From the NCBI RefSeq assembly GCF_037996765.1, contig NZ_JBBNAD010000001.1:62001-126000 (forward strand): 64,000 nucleotides of DNA, read 5' to 3'. The notes under the pieces were generated by a model. The model ran no database searches. It was given only the letters and a program-made list of their open reading frames with translations, and was not told the DNA's origin. Origin of the DNA: Bdellovibrio sp. GT3 (GTDB lineage Bacteria > Bdellovibrionota > Bdellovibrionia > Bdellovibrionales > Bdellovibrionaceae). A program made the translations under genes and the position numbers. Below are positions 54,001-63,677 of the stretch, one piece after another. How positions within the stretch are numbered: the first letter of the stretch is position 1; the number at the start of each line of letters is the position of its first letter.

Positions 54001-56268
54001 GGAACCCGTCCATTGAATGACGTCGCAGCCGGAGCCCATTTAGACAAGACCACGAAAAACGGTGGTGGTGCTATTTATGGATTCAACAGCAATGGTCAGG
54101 CATTGCCTTCCGTGAACTCGGTGCCATCGTTTGCGATCTATGACTCGTTGGGAAGTCCGCAACAGTTTGGTTATGATAGTATTCGTATTGTCGGGGATAT
54201 CAATCGCGATGGCTATGCGGATGCTGTCGGTAAACTGGTGCGCCCTTCAGCGAATACGGCGGCTTTTTCAACAGAAGCTGTGGTTTTCTTTGGTTCAAAA
54301 GTGGGTCTTGTGACGACCGACTATTGCCTGGCAAATAAAGCGAAAGTTTTCAAAGACTCTGGAGCCAGTGATGATTCCTGTTATCCGATGGTCACGCCGG
54401 CCCAGGGTATTACTAAAGATGATATTGCCTTGCCTCAACTTGTCGCTCAGCCGACGAATATTTCCAGCACATGGGCCAACAGAGCTTTTGCTGCGGGTGA
54501 TATTAATGGTGATGGCTTTGGAGATGTGACTTTTGTAGATGCCACAATCCAGGGTGGTGGGCAGGTTGTGATTTATTACGGCTCTCGCTCTGGTTTGCAA
54601 GCCGTCAACAATCCGCAATGGATTCCTGCTTATGGCGATCCGCAGATCGTGACGAAGCGTTGGGCTTATCAGGAAAGCCCGTCAAATACCGCTTCAGCAA
54701 CCAACGGTGCGGTGACTCGTCGTCAGCTGGTTTTTCATGGGGATTTCAATGGTGATGGACTGAGTGACATCGTGATCAGCAGTCCTTATGCCACCAGCTT
54801 TTTTAGTATGAATAAAACCGGCACGAATAGTTTCAATGTCGGGGTATCGCCTCCAGGAAATCCTACTGATGGATGGACTGCGGGTGGTGGTTGGCAGTGT
54901 GCCGATAGCACGGACACAGGTTGTACCAGTGGAGCTCCGGCTTGGGAAAGTGGTCGCATCTGGATTTACTATGGATCCACAAATGGGCTGCAAACTCCTA
55001 AAGCCAAAGGTTACGCCAATTCGGATATGGAACCTGGTGTGAATGCCAATCTGACTTCGACCAATTCTTCATATATGGTGGACACATATACCTCAGAGAC
55101 TACCGGAATGAAGGCATGTACGGGAGCGATAACGAAGAACTGCAAGATGCAATATTTGTACAGCCCGTTTGTCGATAACATTCCTCATGGTTACGACCGT
55201 TTGATGCACCAGTTTGGTAAAAGTATAGCGGTCATGGACTATGACCACGACGGGATTGATGACTTGGTGGTCTCTGCTCCAATGTGGGAGGACACTGCTT
55301 GCTATTACGAAGACGGACGCGCTGACTACGGACGCTTGTTCCTATATCGCGGCAGTTCAGCAGGAATCGTGGCTGGAAGTCACGGCGACTACTATGACAG
55401 GGATCCGATCCAGACAGCATCATGTCAGTCTGACGATCAGTTCCAGTCACGCAATACAGCTAGTTTGAACTTAAATGGCACCGGAAAAGTTCGCTCCATC
55501 ATGCCGCCAATTATTAATGGTGGTTTAAGTGGTAACGATAGCAGCCGCCGATTTGGCTGGATGATTCAATCTGCCGGTGACGTGAACAATGACGGTTACG
55601 AGGATCTGATTGTTTCCTCTAGCGAAACTCCAAAGAGTGGTTTGGACGGGGCTGGCATGGGTTACATCTTCTACGGTCCGCTGTGCGGAAATGACAATTC
55701 CACAGGCATGTGGTCCGTGTTGGGTGCCAATCTGAATACCCAATATAAATTAACAGATGCTGCGATCGTCGCAAGCGGTGTGATTCCAATGGCGGAGTGT
55801 GCCCAAGCATCGGGGGTGATGAAACCTGCACCGATGGCATTTTACTTGTGGGACGCGAGCAATACCGATTTCAGTGGTTACGAGATTATTTCAGGTCGCA
55901 TGAAAAAAGGAGACTTCAACGGGGACGGTTTTGATGACGTCGTCATGGGAGCTCCGTTCTGGGATGACCAAGTGAACGGCATCACGAACTTTGGACGTGG
56001 CGTGGTGTTCTTTGGTTCCTCCACGGGACTGCACACTGCTGACTATCCGGATTCCTCTGTTGTGGCTGATAGTTCCGGTCATTTGAAGCCATATATCGTG
56101 CAACGACAGGATACGAGCACTCTGACTCCACGCTATTTCTATTCCAACACGTCTGCGGGGGACGTGAATGGGGATGGCACGATGGATCTTATGGTGCCAA
56201 CGGAATTTTATGATGGTGCGGGCAGTGTAAGGGGTGTGCGCATCGGTACCTATTTCTTATTGTTCTAA
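51034..56268 (+). CDS. Giant FG-GAP/FnIII lipoprotein, copy 2
   Basis: A 1744-residue paralogue of the previous gene with the same order: lipobox (STAIVTTLAC), FnIII-like domains (residues about 30-310; LSPTAVRVYWNLHDRYQNYKVF) and a long FG-GAP array with D-x-N-x-D-G loops (GDFNCDGYPDLAVGLP, GDFNADGYDDIAVGAP, GDVTGDGLKDVVVGAV, GDINRDGYADAVG, GDFNGDGLSDIVISSP, GDVNNDGYEDLIVSS, GDFNGDGFDDVVMGAP, GDVNGDGTMDLMVP). GGGAG precedes the ATG at 51034, which lies inside the end of the upstream gene. The two arose by duplication; sequence divergence is high outside motifs. Surface location is inferred from the lipobox. Confidence 0.85.
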   Translation: MSFINLVKWALLSTAIVTTLACTEKVETGSVLKDFSGVAGVEPLSPTAVRVYWNLHDRYQNYKVFNNTSNTALVETPRNEAIIRNLAPNTSYTFKVIATDGTVSVGGNKEITISTLTPFPGVDKVIKDSDGNLVLSWNYAAKVASYQIFVKKYEDPTAANTSNWANVDYTSYDTRYVFRNMEGSTRFHFVVQVKYLDETIGYATKAVNVSTNSSFPTPAYSLSPISIGSLPFVKVTPVVNSTYKNENYVSRMYSGSTPISDPITGAGTIVFSPGTGVTNGKVENLSLQVSYTDAGKTETLVFDKLSTYIKGILGLDAVPPLKNVDSGIAFMGEASTTGDFNCDGYPDLAVGLPSVSVTSAGVAAPRAGAVYVYYSVRNPSTGIYKLNTSGTPSRSPISPGSDPQLLTFEDLTEYSRFGKSLSGSGNLNGDTLLGNACQDLLVGAPGYNTANTSRADKNYDGAAFVFFGSSRGLTAPSRVKDMQQNVETCNGLVENATCSAAMLWPNMAILPSTEINPTAMTLADDPQFGFATSFIGDFNADGYDDIAVGAPTASWDGVADSTASGNARIVLKVGYVAVFFGSKNGLGYETPAADANKKFRFLKVFSPNPHEGQFFGYSIAGGADVDGKFRIRNKQDQLVGGSDMIVGAPGDRYPQMTTLQKLRLLGACNPGSGDCASYGFTNGGWGGFSNDSTGNSHYFGLPTNAGTSAKVGDVTGAAYLFFGRGADTAPAPGVQESPSRMAFWGCSTRKMSVPGEHYSCLVNSTGAKVLFPRSGYKSNGTYKLKNLGFGSSVALVGDPSRYNNNNAVITTVSDPNGDGYAEAVVGVGLFSNFANEQSGALWVYYGNPFRRYEFNDFYQLDSVTPTDKNLDWNDGLAQCTAFTTDNAPTRQMCAPTLIRSNSIGSYYNLALHPEGMAVGDVTGDGLKDVVVGAVGDQTKGTYSGAVYAFTSLAGAGITTNFLKFYNSSAREYDYMGRSVAVGNFDGDFSGTRPLNDVAAGAHLDKTTKNGGGAIYGFNSNGQALPSVNSVPSFAIYDSLGSPQQFGYDSIRIVGDINRDGYADAVGKLVRPSANTAAFSTEAVVFFGSKVGLVTTDYCLANKAKVFKDSGASDDSCYPMVTPAQGITKDDIALPQLVAQPTNISSTWANRAFAAGDINGDGFGDVTFVDATIQGGGQVVIYYGSRSGLQAVNNPQWIPAYGDPQIVTKRWAYQESPSNTASATNGAVTRRQLVFHGDFNGDGLSDIVISSPYATSFFSMNKTGTNSFNVGVSPPGNPTDGWTAGGGWQCADSTDTGCTSGAPAWESGRIWIYYGSTNGLQTPKAKGYANSDMEPGVNANLTSTNSSYMVDTYTSETTGMKACTGAITKNCKMQYLYSPFVDNIPHGYDRLMHQFGKSIAVMDYDHDGIDDLVVSAPMWEDTACYYEDGRADYGRLFLYRGSSAGIVAGSHGDYYDRDPIQTASCQSDDQFQSRNTASLNLNGTGKVRSIMPPIINGGLSGNDSSRRFGWMIQSAGDVNNDGYEDLIVSSSETPKSGLDGAGMGYIFYGPLCGNDNSTGMWSVLGANLNTQYKLTDAAIVASGVIPMAECAQASGVMKPAPMAFYLWDASNTDFSGYEIISGRMKKGDFNGDGFDDVVMGAPFWDDQVNGITNFGRGVVFFGSSTGLHTADYPDSSVVADSSGHLKPYIVQRQDTSTLTPRYFYSNTSAGDVNGDGTMDLMVPTEFYDGAGSVRGVRIGTYFLLF

Positions 56269-56291
56269 GAGAGTTTAAGGGGACGGGGATT

Positions 56292-59200
56292 GTGATAGTA
56301 CGTTACTTGTTAGTATTTCTTACTGCAGTGATGCTTGGGGGCTGTCTTGAATCGACAAGCTCCTCATCAGCTATTGTCATTCCTCCGGGTGGACTGATTT
56401 TGCTGGATATGAGAACTGTCAATGTCGTGGGTGAAGACCACTACTCGTTGTATCTGGCAGAATATGTTCCGGCTGAAAATAAAACCCGCAACCTTCTGGA
56501 CATGACCACAGATGAAAAACCCGATCAATTCCGTAAAATTCTTCCTAAGAATCTGGCATTGACTTCATCGGCAGTTGCCAAAGTCGTCATGGAGTATCGT
56601 TCGACACCGTGGTATGCGATTGTCTTCCCTGATGTAGTGAACAAAGTCGATGTGGATTCGACGCTGGTGTTTTCGCTTCTGTCTTCTTATCCCAACCGTG
56701 CTTTGACTTCCTACACCCATGCCGAGGTTTTAAAAATTACCGAAGCCGTGAAGAAATTCCGTGAAGAGCGCATGGCGATGTTTGCCATTGCCAAAGACTT
56801 CAATCCGGATCTTCTGTATCGCTTTGTCCGTAACGGTCTTTCCACCGATGTGCAATTTTTGACGATGCTTGAAAGTCATAACGTACTGTTTGATTTTGAT
56901 GGCAACGGCGATATTGCCGCAGAACCCTTTCCGTTTAACATCGACAATCGTCCACCGATTGTCGATGACCAGGCGACGACCAAGCAGATTGATCAGAATG
57001 TAAATGAAATGGCAACCCTTCAAATGCGCGCCGCCGCCAGGGATCCTGACGGAGACGAAGTGTTCTATGCGTGGGCTTTTGAAAATCAGCCGATCGCCAG
57101 CGAGGATGGACTGGTTAAATGGATTCCCAATTTCGAGCATGGACGTTTGAATCCTTATCAAATGTCCGTCATCTTTTCTGACGGCGGCAAGGTCACTCGC
57201 ATCAATTGGAATGTCTTTGTTAATAATGTCAATCGACGTCCGGAATACACTCATTCCTGCGCATTGGCGGCTCTTGAAAATATTCAATGGGTTTGTAAGA
57301 TCAGCTACCGGGATCCTGACAATGAAAAGGTGTCTGTTTCTTTGGAGCCTATCGACGGCTCTGGTCCCATCACGATTAATGGTGCTGTGGCACCTGCCCA
57401 AGTTGATAACGTCAATGAAGTTGAATTGAGGTGGACTCCCACCAACAGTGACGCTTTGAAAAGATCCGCTACTGTTGCGCTCTCTTTCACAGATGAATCC
57501 CTGGGACTGACCGTGGGCACATTGAATCTTGCCGTATCAGAAAACAACTCTGCTCCTTATCTGGTTGATGGGGTTGCAGGAGCGAAAGTCGTCAATAATG
57601 ATCCCTATGAGTACGACTACTGTGCCAATGAAGTGCCCGATGGTTTGCCGATTTATCGCTATTACTTTGATATCGTCGATCCTGATAATCTGATCACACC
57701 AACACCGTCACCTGGCGATGTGGTGTCGATCACCACTGCCGGAACGCTGAATTCGAACATGACCAAGGTTTCGGAAACAGCCATTGCCGGTGGTATCCGC
57801 TATACCTACGATTGGAAACCCACTCATGCTGCGAAGACGGGAACATTCATCGTTTCTGCCAAGGACAATCACGGGGGATTGGCTGCGGCAGTGACCTTAA
57901 CCTTCACATCACAAGATCGAAATACCAAACCTTGCCTGGGTGGTGGTGATGTGAACACTACACTTCTTCATACATCGGCGGGCGCAAATTCCAACTATTC
58001 AAGTTCCGACCGTGACGGCGGTGCATTGTGGGTCGAAGCCTTTGGTTTTGCTGCCAATAACAGCTATGACATGTTGAAACTAGTTATGGACTGCGGTTCG
58101 ACGCAGCCCATGTTGCTAAAGCAAAACATCACTCAAACCGAACCGACCTATCGTAAAAACTCGGGTACACTTTGTATTCGTGGTCGCTGGGAATCAGACT
58201 GGTGGGGCGGAGCTGGTTACGTCATCTTTGAACGCTCTAGTGTCAGAACGGGCAGACCGACGGCGGCAACGACGATCAAAAAGGGCACGGTTTTAACGTC
58301 AACAGTCGCCGGTTACGTGCAAAAATTTAAAACACATTACGATGTCGTGGTGCAGCCGCAGGACTTCTTGTTGTACGTTCCGGTCGTTCCGGAAACAACC
58401 GATGTCCCTGCCGGTAAAGTCACAGTTTTTGAATCTGCTAATCCAGGCGGCCTGAGTGTTACGAACACTGCGGTCATTGATTTGAAAGGGATGGTTACCT
58501 TTTCTCGGGCAACGGCCACCGCGGCCGTGACCATTCCTGCGGGTACTATCGTAAAAACCGCAGAATTCACCGGCACACCTTTTGTGAATAGTGTGAAGTT
58601 TGAAGTTCCGGGAGCAGTTATAATGCCGATTGGAACGACAACCATCACAGTACCGGTATGGCGACTGTATACAGTGCTTCCGACGAACTCACCATTATCT
58701 ATTTCCTATGTGGCGCCTTCTGCGGATCAAGCTGGATTTCCATTCACTGCGAAGGCAGCACCGAATCTTACGAACTATGATGCCAATTCATTAAACGTTG
58801 AACCAAATTTTAATACACCAATTGCAAAACGTTTCACAGTACGTGCACTGGATGGTGAAAAGCCGACAGTAAATGCCATCAATGCTTTCGTGGACCCATT
58901 GCCCGCGGCGGCGGTAACCTTGACTGTAAGGAACCCTGCATCCTTTGATATGGATGGATTGGTAAACTTCAGTCGTACAAATACGACGGCAGCCTTCACA
59001 TTGCCAGCAGGTACCAAGCTCATGACGACCAATCGCACTCTGTATGAGACAATGGATGCGGTTACCATGAATGCCGGTACTGCGACAGTCAATGGTATCT
59101 GGGTTCGACGTACCAACAATATCGGATCGCCGGCGCAGCGAACGGTGACTTATTCTTACTCCCATTCCAACGTGGTTTCAAAACTGATCACCGATCCGAT

Positions 59201-62200
59201 TGTTCAGGCTTCCGAAGGTGTACCGCTGACCAATGGGGCTATTGAGGTCTCGGATAACTTCTCTGAGATTCCATCTCCTTTTTATGCAGTTACAAACTAT
59301 TGGTATCCATATGATCGCAGGGATACTTATTCCTTTAATCTTTCGGTATCAGGCACAGCCCCGACAGGGACTTGGGACTTGTGTCGGGATCCGGGTAACG
59401 CGGGAACAGCCTGCAGCAACCGTTGCGTGCCAGTCAGTGGATCGAATTTCCTGTCTGTTCATCCAAGCTCGGGTCGCAAGTATTTTAATACCAATAAGTG
59501 TTATCTTCGTTACACACCAGTGACCGCGGATTTGTCGGGGACATTCTCGTTCAAGTTGACCGTGTACGAAATCATGAATAAAGGAAATCCTGATACCTGG
59601 ACATCGCAGACCAATTGGACCACCAACATCACATTGGTGGTAAATGAGATCAATCATCCCTCGATCTTGACGGATGCCTCATTTAATAACCAGGCAGCAG
59701 GCGTGGGAGCGTCAACCAGCAATCCTATAAATCTGGGATCTTTTGATGAAGGTATCGCTGGCTACTACAATATTTATACAAAAGATACCAACAAGGGACT
59801 TGAGTTAAAGACCACAAATTTTGAACTGGAACCGCAGGTGTATGATTTGAAAACCAGCACCTGGGTGCCGCGGCCCGCGGGGCTCGGTGTGAGTGTTGAT
59901 AAAGTCGAGGATTTGACCGCCGCCGCCGGTAGCAAAACCACGGCCAGAATTTCGTGGATGCCAACAGATCAAGAGTCAAAACAGTTTTCTGGATCTGCAG
60001 GTTTTGTCGTCAAAATGAAAATTTACGACGCAAAATCCTCGCCGGATTTGACGCAGACAATTTATGGTTATTACAAAGTTCGCGTCACCAATAAAAATCA
60101 GATTCCTTCCATTGGACAGATGGCTCCTGACAATCAGGTGCGGGTATTTGCAGATACCTACGTGAAGAAAGAATTTTATCTGTACGACAACGACGCCTAC
60201 ACCCCACAGGGTGGATCGTTCTCAACTCAGCTTTCGATTTGTCGCGACAGCAATGGGAATCCATTGCAGCATGCAACCCTGGACCCGGGTTCAGCAGATC
60301 CTTATATCTGCCATGCGACGACGACGACTTTTGCCTCGGAAGTGGCAAATTACGATCCGGCCTACGTCAACAATCGCAATGTGAGCCCCTGCTTCGTGAG
60401 TAACGCTTTAAATACGGATCTTGCGATTCCGAAATTCACCCCGGTGGGTTCACCAGAATTGAACGCGGGGATTCTTCGTCAGAAGTACCAAATGGAGTGG
60501 TGCCCTCAGCGTGGTCACATTGGTGTTTACTCTGCCGAATTGAATGTCAGCGACAACGGGGACGTGGATCGTGACAGTGTGGCATTGGCTAAAGCCTTAA
60601 GTTCATCACCATTGCAACTGACCATCGTGGCACCGGTATTCCTATTGAGTCCTCGCGTGGATATCAATAATGTTCCGGTACACTATATGCCGCAAGCGGC
60701 AGCCAGTATGAACAGCTACCCATTCCGATATGAGGTTCTGGTTAATAATTCGCAAAAAAACCCATTGGAATATTCCCTGTTAAATGCGCCACGAGCGTGT
60801 GGCGAATCCAATGGTGTTTGTATTGATCCGCTGACCGGTGTGATTTCCTGGATTCCTAATCATACAATGGATGTGACGCCGATAAATGGTGCAGGCAGTT
60901 TGGTTCGCGTTCAGGTCAAAGATACGGTGACAGGTGATTTGGATTCCGCGCACTTCTATTTAAAAGTTCAAAACGCGTTGTCTCCATTCGAGGAGTCTCC
61001 GGTCATCAATTCGGTGATTCCGTCGGGAGATTCGGTTCTGTTATCCGAAAAAACGACCTTGAGCTTTTCAGTCAGCGCAACGGATCCCAATACCAACGAT
61101 ACGGTTTTCTATCGTTGGTATGTGAATGATGTATTGAAATACGATGAAAGTTCGACCTTTGCATTCAAACCGTCAGACACGGATGGTTCCGTGGATATTG
61201 ACGGCACTGGTCCCAAAACCGCCGGCGAATACACCGTCCGTGTGGACGTGACGGATGGGAACTATGTCGTGTCGCGCAGTTGGACTGTCAAGGTCAAGAA
61301 TACCTACCTGCTTGGGGAATCGATTTTCGATTTAGCCAATGCTCGTCTGGAGGGACTACCAGCAACAACTCCGCAGAACGTGGTTTGGAGTGGTGAGGTC
61401 CCATATGGGATCGCGCAAGGAACTGGCTATCAAGATCACCTGATTATATATGGAAGCTACTTATCCGGAGCCTTTATCAAACACTTTCTGTGGGATCTGC
61501 TCAGTGTGAATGGCGTGGTCTCGAAGCCGAATGGAACCATCACCATCCCACCGTGGAATTTTACCGAAGCATTGCCATGGTTAAGCGGCACCTCCACCCG
61601 TCGAGTGGCGATCAATCCATTGGGTACGGGTTATGACATGTTGATGACAGTGCAACCAGCAAGGAACGGACCGTTCGGATTGACCACAGAGGCGTTGCAT
61701 ATACTGAATGGTGATTTAACCACTCTGACTTTGAGTGGTAATAACAAGTGTTCAGGGGATTGCCCAACGCAACTCTACACGAGTCCGCACTACTCCGACT
61801 CGCGAATCACAGCATCCATGGACTCGGCCTATGTGTTCTATGCTTCAGATTCCCAGACGGTTTTGCATTATGATTATCTGACGCCGGATGCGCCAAAAAC
61901 CGTTTACAATTTTGGCACTGCGAAAATCACGGGCATGACATTGAATCGCGCCATTGATCGTCTTTATGTGACGACTCAGCAGACAACGCCTTCGGTAGCG
62001 CATCGAATTTTCGTATTTAACGTCACGCCAGCACGCAGTGGTGGGATTCCGTCATTGGTTGCGAATCTGTCGGTCTTTGATGGCGTTGCGGGACACGAGG
62101 ACTGCAAGCCGTCGGATATAGTTTATGACTCCGTCACCAATCGTGTTTACGCACTCCTTAGTGGAACCGGGGGAGTCGTAACCTTCCCTGATAGTGCTTC

Positions 62201-62483
62201 CACGACGCCAACCACTGGCACTATGCAGTTTATTGGTGTGAACGAGCTGAATGCTTCGGTCTTTGATGTGCCTGGCGGCGGTCGTCGTTTGGCGATACGT
62301 GCCTCCGATCGACTTTTGATCGGAACGATGGAAGGGGCCAATCAGGTATTTACAATTGATCTGAATGATAACCGGGTTTATGTCAGCGCGGTTCAGGTGC
62401 CGATTGCCAGCATAGCCAGTTATGAATCAGGGCAGATCTTATTGATTAGCCGAAGTAAAGGAAAGGTCCTCAGAGCAAAATAG
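56292..62483 (+). CDS. Giant lipoprotein with Ig/cadherin-like modules
   Basis: A 2063-residue lipoprotein (VMLGGC lipobox). After an N-terminal region of about 200 residues come many beta-sandwich modules with calcium-type DPDGDE / DPDN / DPNTND signatures (RAAARDPDGDEVFYAWAF, ISYRDPDNEKVSVSL, VSATDPNTNDTVFYRWYV). Two related internal segments (AVIDLKGMVTFSRATATAAVTIPAG and ASFDMDGLVNFSRTNTTAAFTLPAG) are tandem domain copies. The last ~370 residues change style (VPYGIAQGTGYQDHLIIYGS to the end) and could be a propeller. GTG start with AAGGGGA eight bases upstream, 23 bp after the FG-GAP copy 2 gene. Adhesion or scaffold role is inferred. Confidence 0.8.
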   Translation: MIVRYLLVFLTAVMLGGCLESTSSSSAIVIPPGGLILLDMRTVNVVGEDHYSLYLAEYVPAENKTRNLLDMTTDEKPDQFRKILPKNLALTSSAVAKVVMEYRSTPWYAIVFPDVVNKVDVDSTLVFSLLSSYPNRALTSYTHAEVLKITEAVKKFREERMAMFAIAKDFNPDLLYRFVRNGLSTDVQFLTMLESHNVLFDFDGNGDIAAEPFPFNIDNRPPIVDDQATTKQIDQNVNEMATLQMRAAARDPDGDEVFYAWAFENQPIASEDGLVKWIPNFEHGRLNPYQMSVIFSDGGKVTRINWNVFVNNVNRRPEYTHSCALAALENIQWVCKISYRDPDNEKVSVSLEPIDGSGPITINGAVAPAQVDNVNEVELRWTPTNSDALKRSATVALSFTDESLGLTVGTLNLAVSENNSAPYLVDGVAGAKVVNNDPYEYDYCANEVPDGLPIYRYYFDIVDPDNLITPTPSPGDVVSITTAGTLNSNMTKVSETAIAGGIRYTYDWKPTHAAKTGTFIVSAKDNHGGLAAAVTLTFTSQDRNTKPCLGGGDVNTTLLHTSAGANSNYSSSDRDGGALWVEAFGFAANNSYDMLKLVMDCGSTQPMLLKQNITQTEPTYRKNSGTLCIRGRWESDWWGGAGYVIFERSSVRTGRPTAATTIKKGTVLTSTVAGYVQKFKTHYDVVVQPQDFLLYVPVVPETTDVPAGKVTVFESANPGGLSVTNTAVIDLKGMVTFSRATATAAVTIPAGTIVKTAEFTGTPFVNSVKFEVPGAVIMPIGTTTITVPVWRLYTVLPTNSPLSISYVAPSADQAGFPFTAKAAPNLTNYDANSLNVEPNFNTPIAKRFTVRALDGEKPTVNAINAFVDPLPAAAVTLTVRNPASFDMDGLVNFSRTNTTAAFTLPAGTKLMTTNRTLYETMDAVTMNAGTATVNGIWVRRTNNIGSPAQRTVTYSYSHSNVVSKLITDPIVQASEGVPLTNGAIEVSDNFSEIPSPFYAVTNYWYPYDRRDTYSFNLSVSGTAPTGTWDLCRDPGNAGTACSNRCVPVSGSNFLSVHPSSGRKYFNTNKCYLRYTPVTADLSGTFSFKLTVYEIMNKGNPDTWTSQTNWTTNITLVVNEINHPSILTDASFNNQAAGVGASTSNPINLGSFDEGIAGYYNIYTKDTNKGLELKTTNFELEPQVYDLKTSTWVPRPAGLGVSVDKVEDLTAAAGSKTTARISWMPTDQESKQFSGSAGFVVKMKIYDAKSSPDLTQTIYGYYKVRVTNKNQIPSIGQMAPDNQVRVFADTYVKKEFYLYDNDAYTPQGGSFSTQLSICRDSNGNPLQHATLDPGSADPYICHATTTTFASEVANYDPAYVNNRNVSPCFVSNALNTDLAIPKFTPVGSPELNAGILRQKYQMEWCPQRGHIGVYSAELNVSDNGDVDRDSVALAKALSSSPLQLTIVAPVFLLSPRVDINNVPVHYMPQAAASMNSYPFRYEVLVNNSQKNPLEYSLLNAPRACGESNGVCIDPLTGVISWIPNHTMDVTPINGAGSLVRVQVKDTVTGDLDSAHFYLKVQNALSPFEESPVINSVIPSGDSVLLSEKTTLSFSVSATDPNTNDTVFYRWYVNDVLKYDESSTFAFKPSDTDGSVDIDGTGPKTAGEYTVRVDVTDGNYVVSRSWTVKVKNTYLLGESIFDLANARLEGLPATTPQNVVWSGEVPYGIAQGTGYQDHLIIYGSYLSGAFIKHFLWDLLSVNGVVSKPNGTITIPPWNFTEALPWLSGTSTRRVAINPLGTGYDMLMTVQPARNGPFGLTTEALHILNGDLTTLTLSGNNKCSGDCPTQLYTSPHYSDSRITASMDSAYVFYASDSQTVLHYDYLTPDAPKTVYNFGTAKITGMTLNRAIDRLYVTTQQTTPSVAHRIFVFNVTPARSGGIPSLVANLSVFDGVAGHEDCKPSDIVYDSVTNRVYALLSGTGGVVTFPDSASTTPTTGTMQFIGVNELNASVFDVPGGGRRLAIRASDRLLIGTMEGANQVFTIDLNDNRVYVSAVQVPIASIASYESGQILLISRSKGKVLRAK

Positions 62484-63677
62484 ATGAAACGGATTTTATT
62501 AAGTCTAATGACGGCAACATGGATGTCTTTTTGCCTCGGTGAGCTGGCTGTAGCCAGCAGCTGGATCAACATCGACTTCATCAAAAAAAATGCAGTTCCC
62601 GTTCGTCGTGTGACGGACGATGTGATTTTTTTACCTCGAAGCAACCGGGTGGGCGTCGGGGAGCTGGTCGTCATTTTGCGTGTGCAAGGGGATGATGTCG
62701 AAGTAATCGCCCGTGGCAATGCAGAGACGGTTCAAAACAATGAACTCTTAGTGGTGATGGATGGCAAGTCGATCACGAAAATTCCAAAAGTCCGTGACCT
62801 GGTTGTCAGTTTGTCAAAATTAAAGCCGGCTCCGGAGGATCCTTTTTTCCCGCAACCGCCGGACAATCCCATTGTTGAAAAAGCGGACCCCTATGAGCCT
62901 GGATATATTGTTTTTGAAATGGGTTCCAATCAGGGGCATTTTGAAAGTCAGTCGCCGAATCAAGCCAACCAATACAAGATTTACGACTATAAATTCACCG
63001 AGATGCATTTTCTTTGGTATGTGGATATGTTCTGGCGTTATGGAATTGAATACCAAACTTCCAGTGCAAATATTCCCCTGCAGTCATATTACCGGGAGGA
63101 TCGACCTACTACCGCCGAGGAAACGCGAATGGCTTTGCACTATCGCCTGCTTCCTGTTTGGAAAGAATTGCGTCCGACTTTGAAGTTGATTTCACTTAGC
63201 AGCAAGTTTGATACAACCAATGAGGATGAGTATGTCGTTTCTTCCCAGGCCTCGGGCATGGGCTTGGGTGCGAATTTTCATTATCTGTTTTCAGATAATC
63301 TGTTTAAAACAAAAAAGGGATTTGGCTGGGCTTTCAATCGAGTTTACTTCGATATGAACTATTTCCCAAGTTATTCGGTCTCCGATGGCGAGGTGAGCCG
63401 CGGTTCCAGTTCCTCCGGAACATTGATGGAACTGAAGGTCGGGGCCACCGCTCTTTTCTATGTGCCGTTCATTCCCTGGCTGAAACGCTATTCTGTGGAT
63501 GTCAGCTATGGGATGTCGCAATCTCAAGTTACGTTTTCCGGAGATGTTAAGAATGCAACCGATGGGGCTTACGATATTCCTCCGGGACAGTCTTACAATG
63601 AAAGTCAGTCATACATTAAGATTATGCTGGGACTGCGCCTGGATGATTTTATCAGCAATATAATGAAGTCGAGATGA
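62484..63677 (+). CDS. Exported protein, probable outer-membrane beta-barrel
   Basis: A 397-residue protein with a signal peptide (LLSLMTATWMSFCLGELAVA). Residues about 30-115 form a beta-rich domain (VGVGELVVILRVQGDDVEVIARGNAET). From about 150 to the end the chain alternates in strands with aromatic girdles (YKFTEMHFLWYVDMFWRYGIEYQTSS, MALHYRLLPVWKELRPTLKLISL, GFGWAFNRVYFDMNYFPSYSVSDGE, TALFYVPFIPWLKRYSVDVSYGMS), as in outer-membrane barrels. Its ATG follows the TAG of the 2063-residue gene with no gap and without its own close ribosome site, so translation is coupled. It could anchor or export the lipoproteins of this operon. Confidence 0.75.
   Translation: MKRILLSLMTATWMSFCLGELAVASSWINIDFIKKNAVPVRRVTDDVIFLPRSNRVGVGELVVILRVQGDDVEVIARGNAETVQNNELLVVMDGKSITKIPKVRDLVVSLSKLKPAPEDPFFPQPPDNPIVEKADPYEPGYIVFEMGSNQGHFESQSPNQANQYKIYDYKFTEMHFLWYVDMFWRYGIEYQTSSANIPLQSYYREDRPTTAEETRMALHYRLLPVWKELRPTLKLISLSSKFDTTNEDEYVVSSQASGMGLGANFHYLFSDNLFKTKKGFGWAFNRVYFDMNYFPSYSVSDGEVSRGSSSSGTLMELKVGATALFYVPFIPWLKRYSVDVSYGMSQSQVTFSGDVKNATDGAYDIPPGQSYNESQSYIKIMLGLRLDDFISNIMKSR

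Noticed and set aside
56730-57401. Antisense open frame of 223 codons in the 2063-residue lipoprotein gene
   Set aside because: Overlaps coding sequence with good motifs; no recognisable features of its own.
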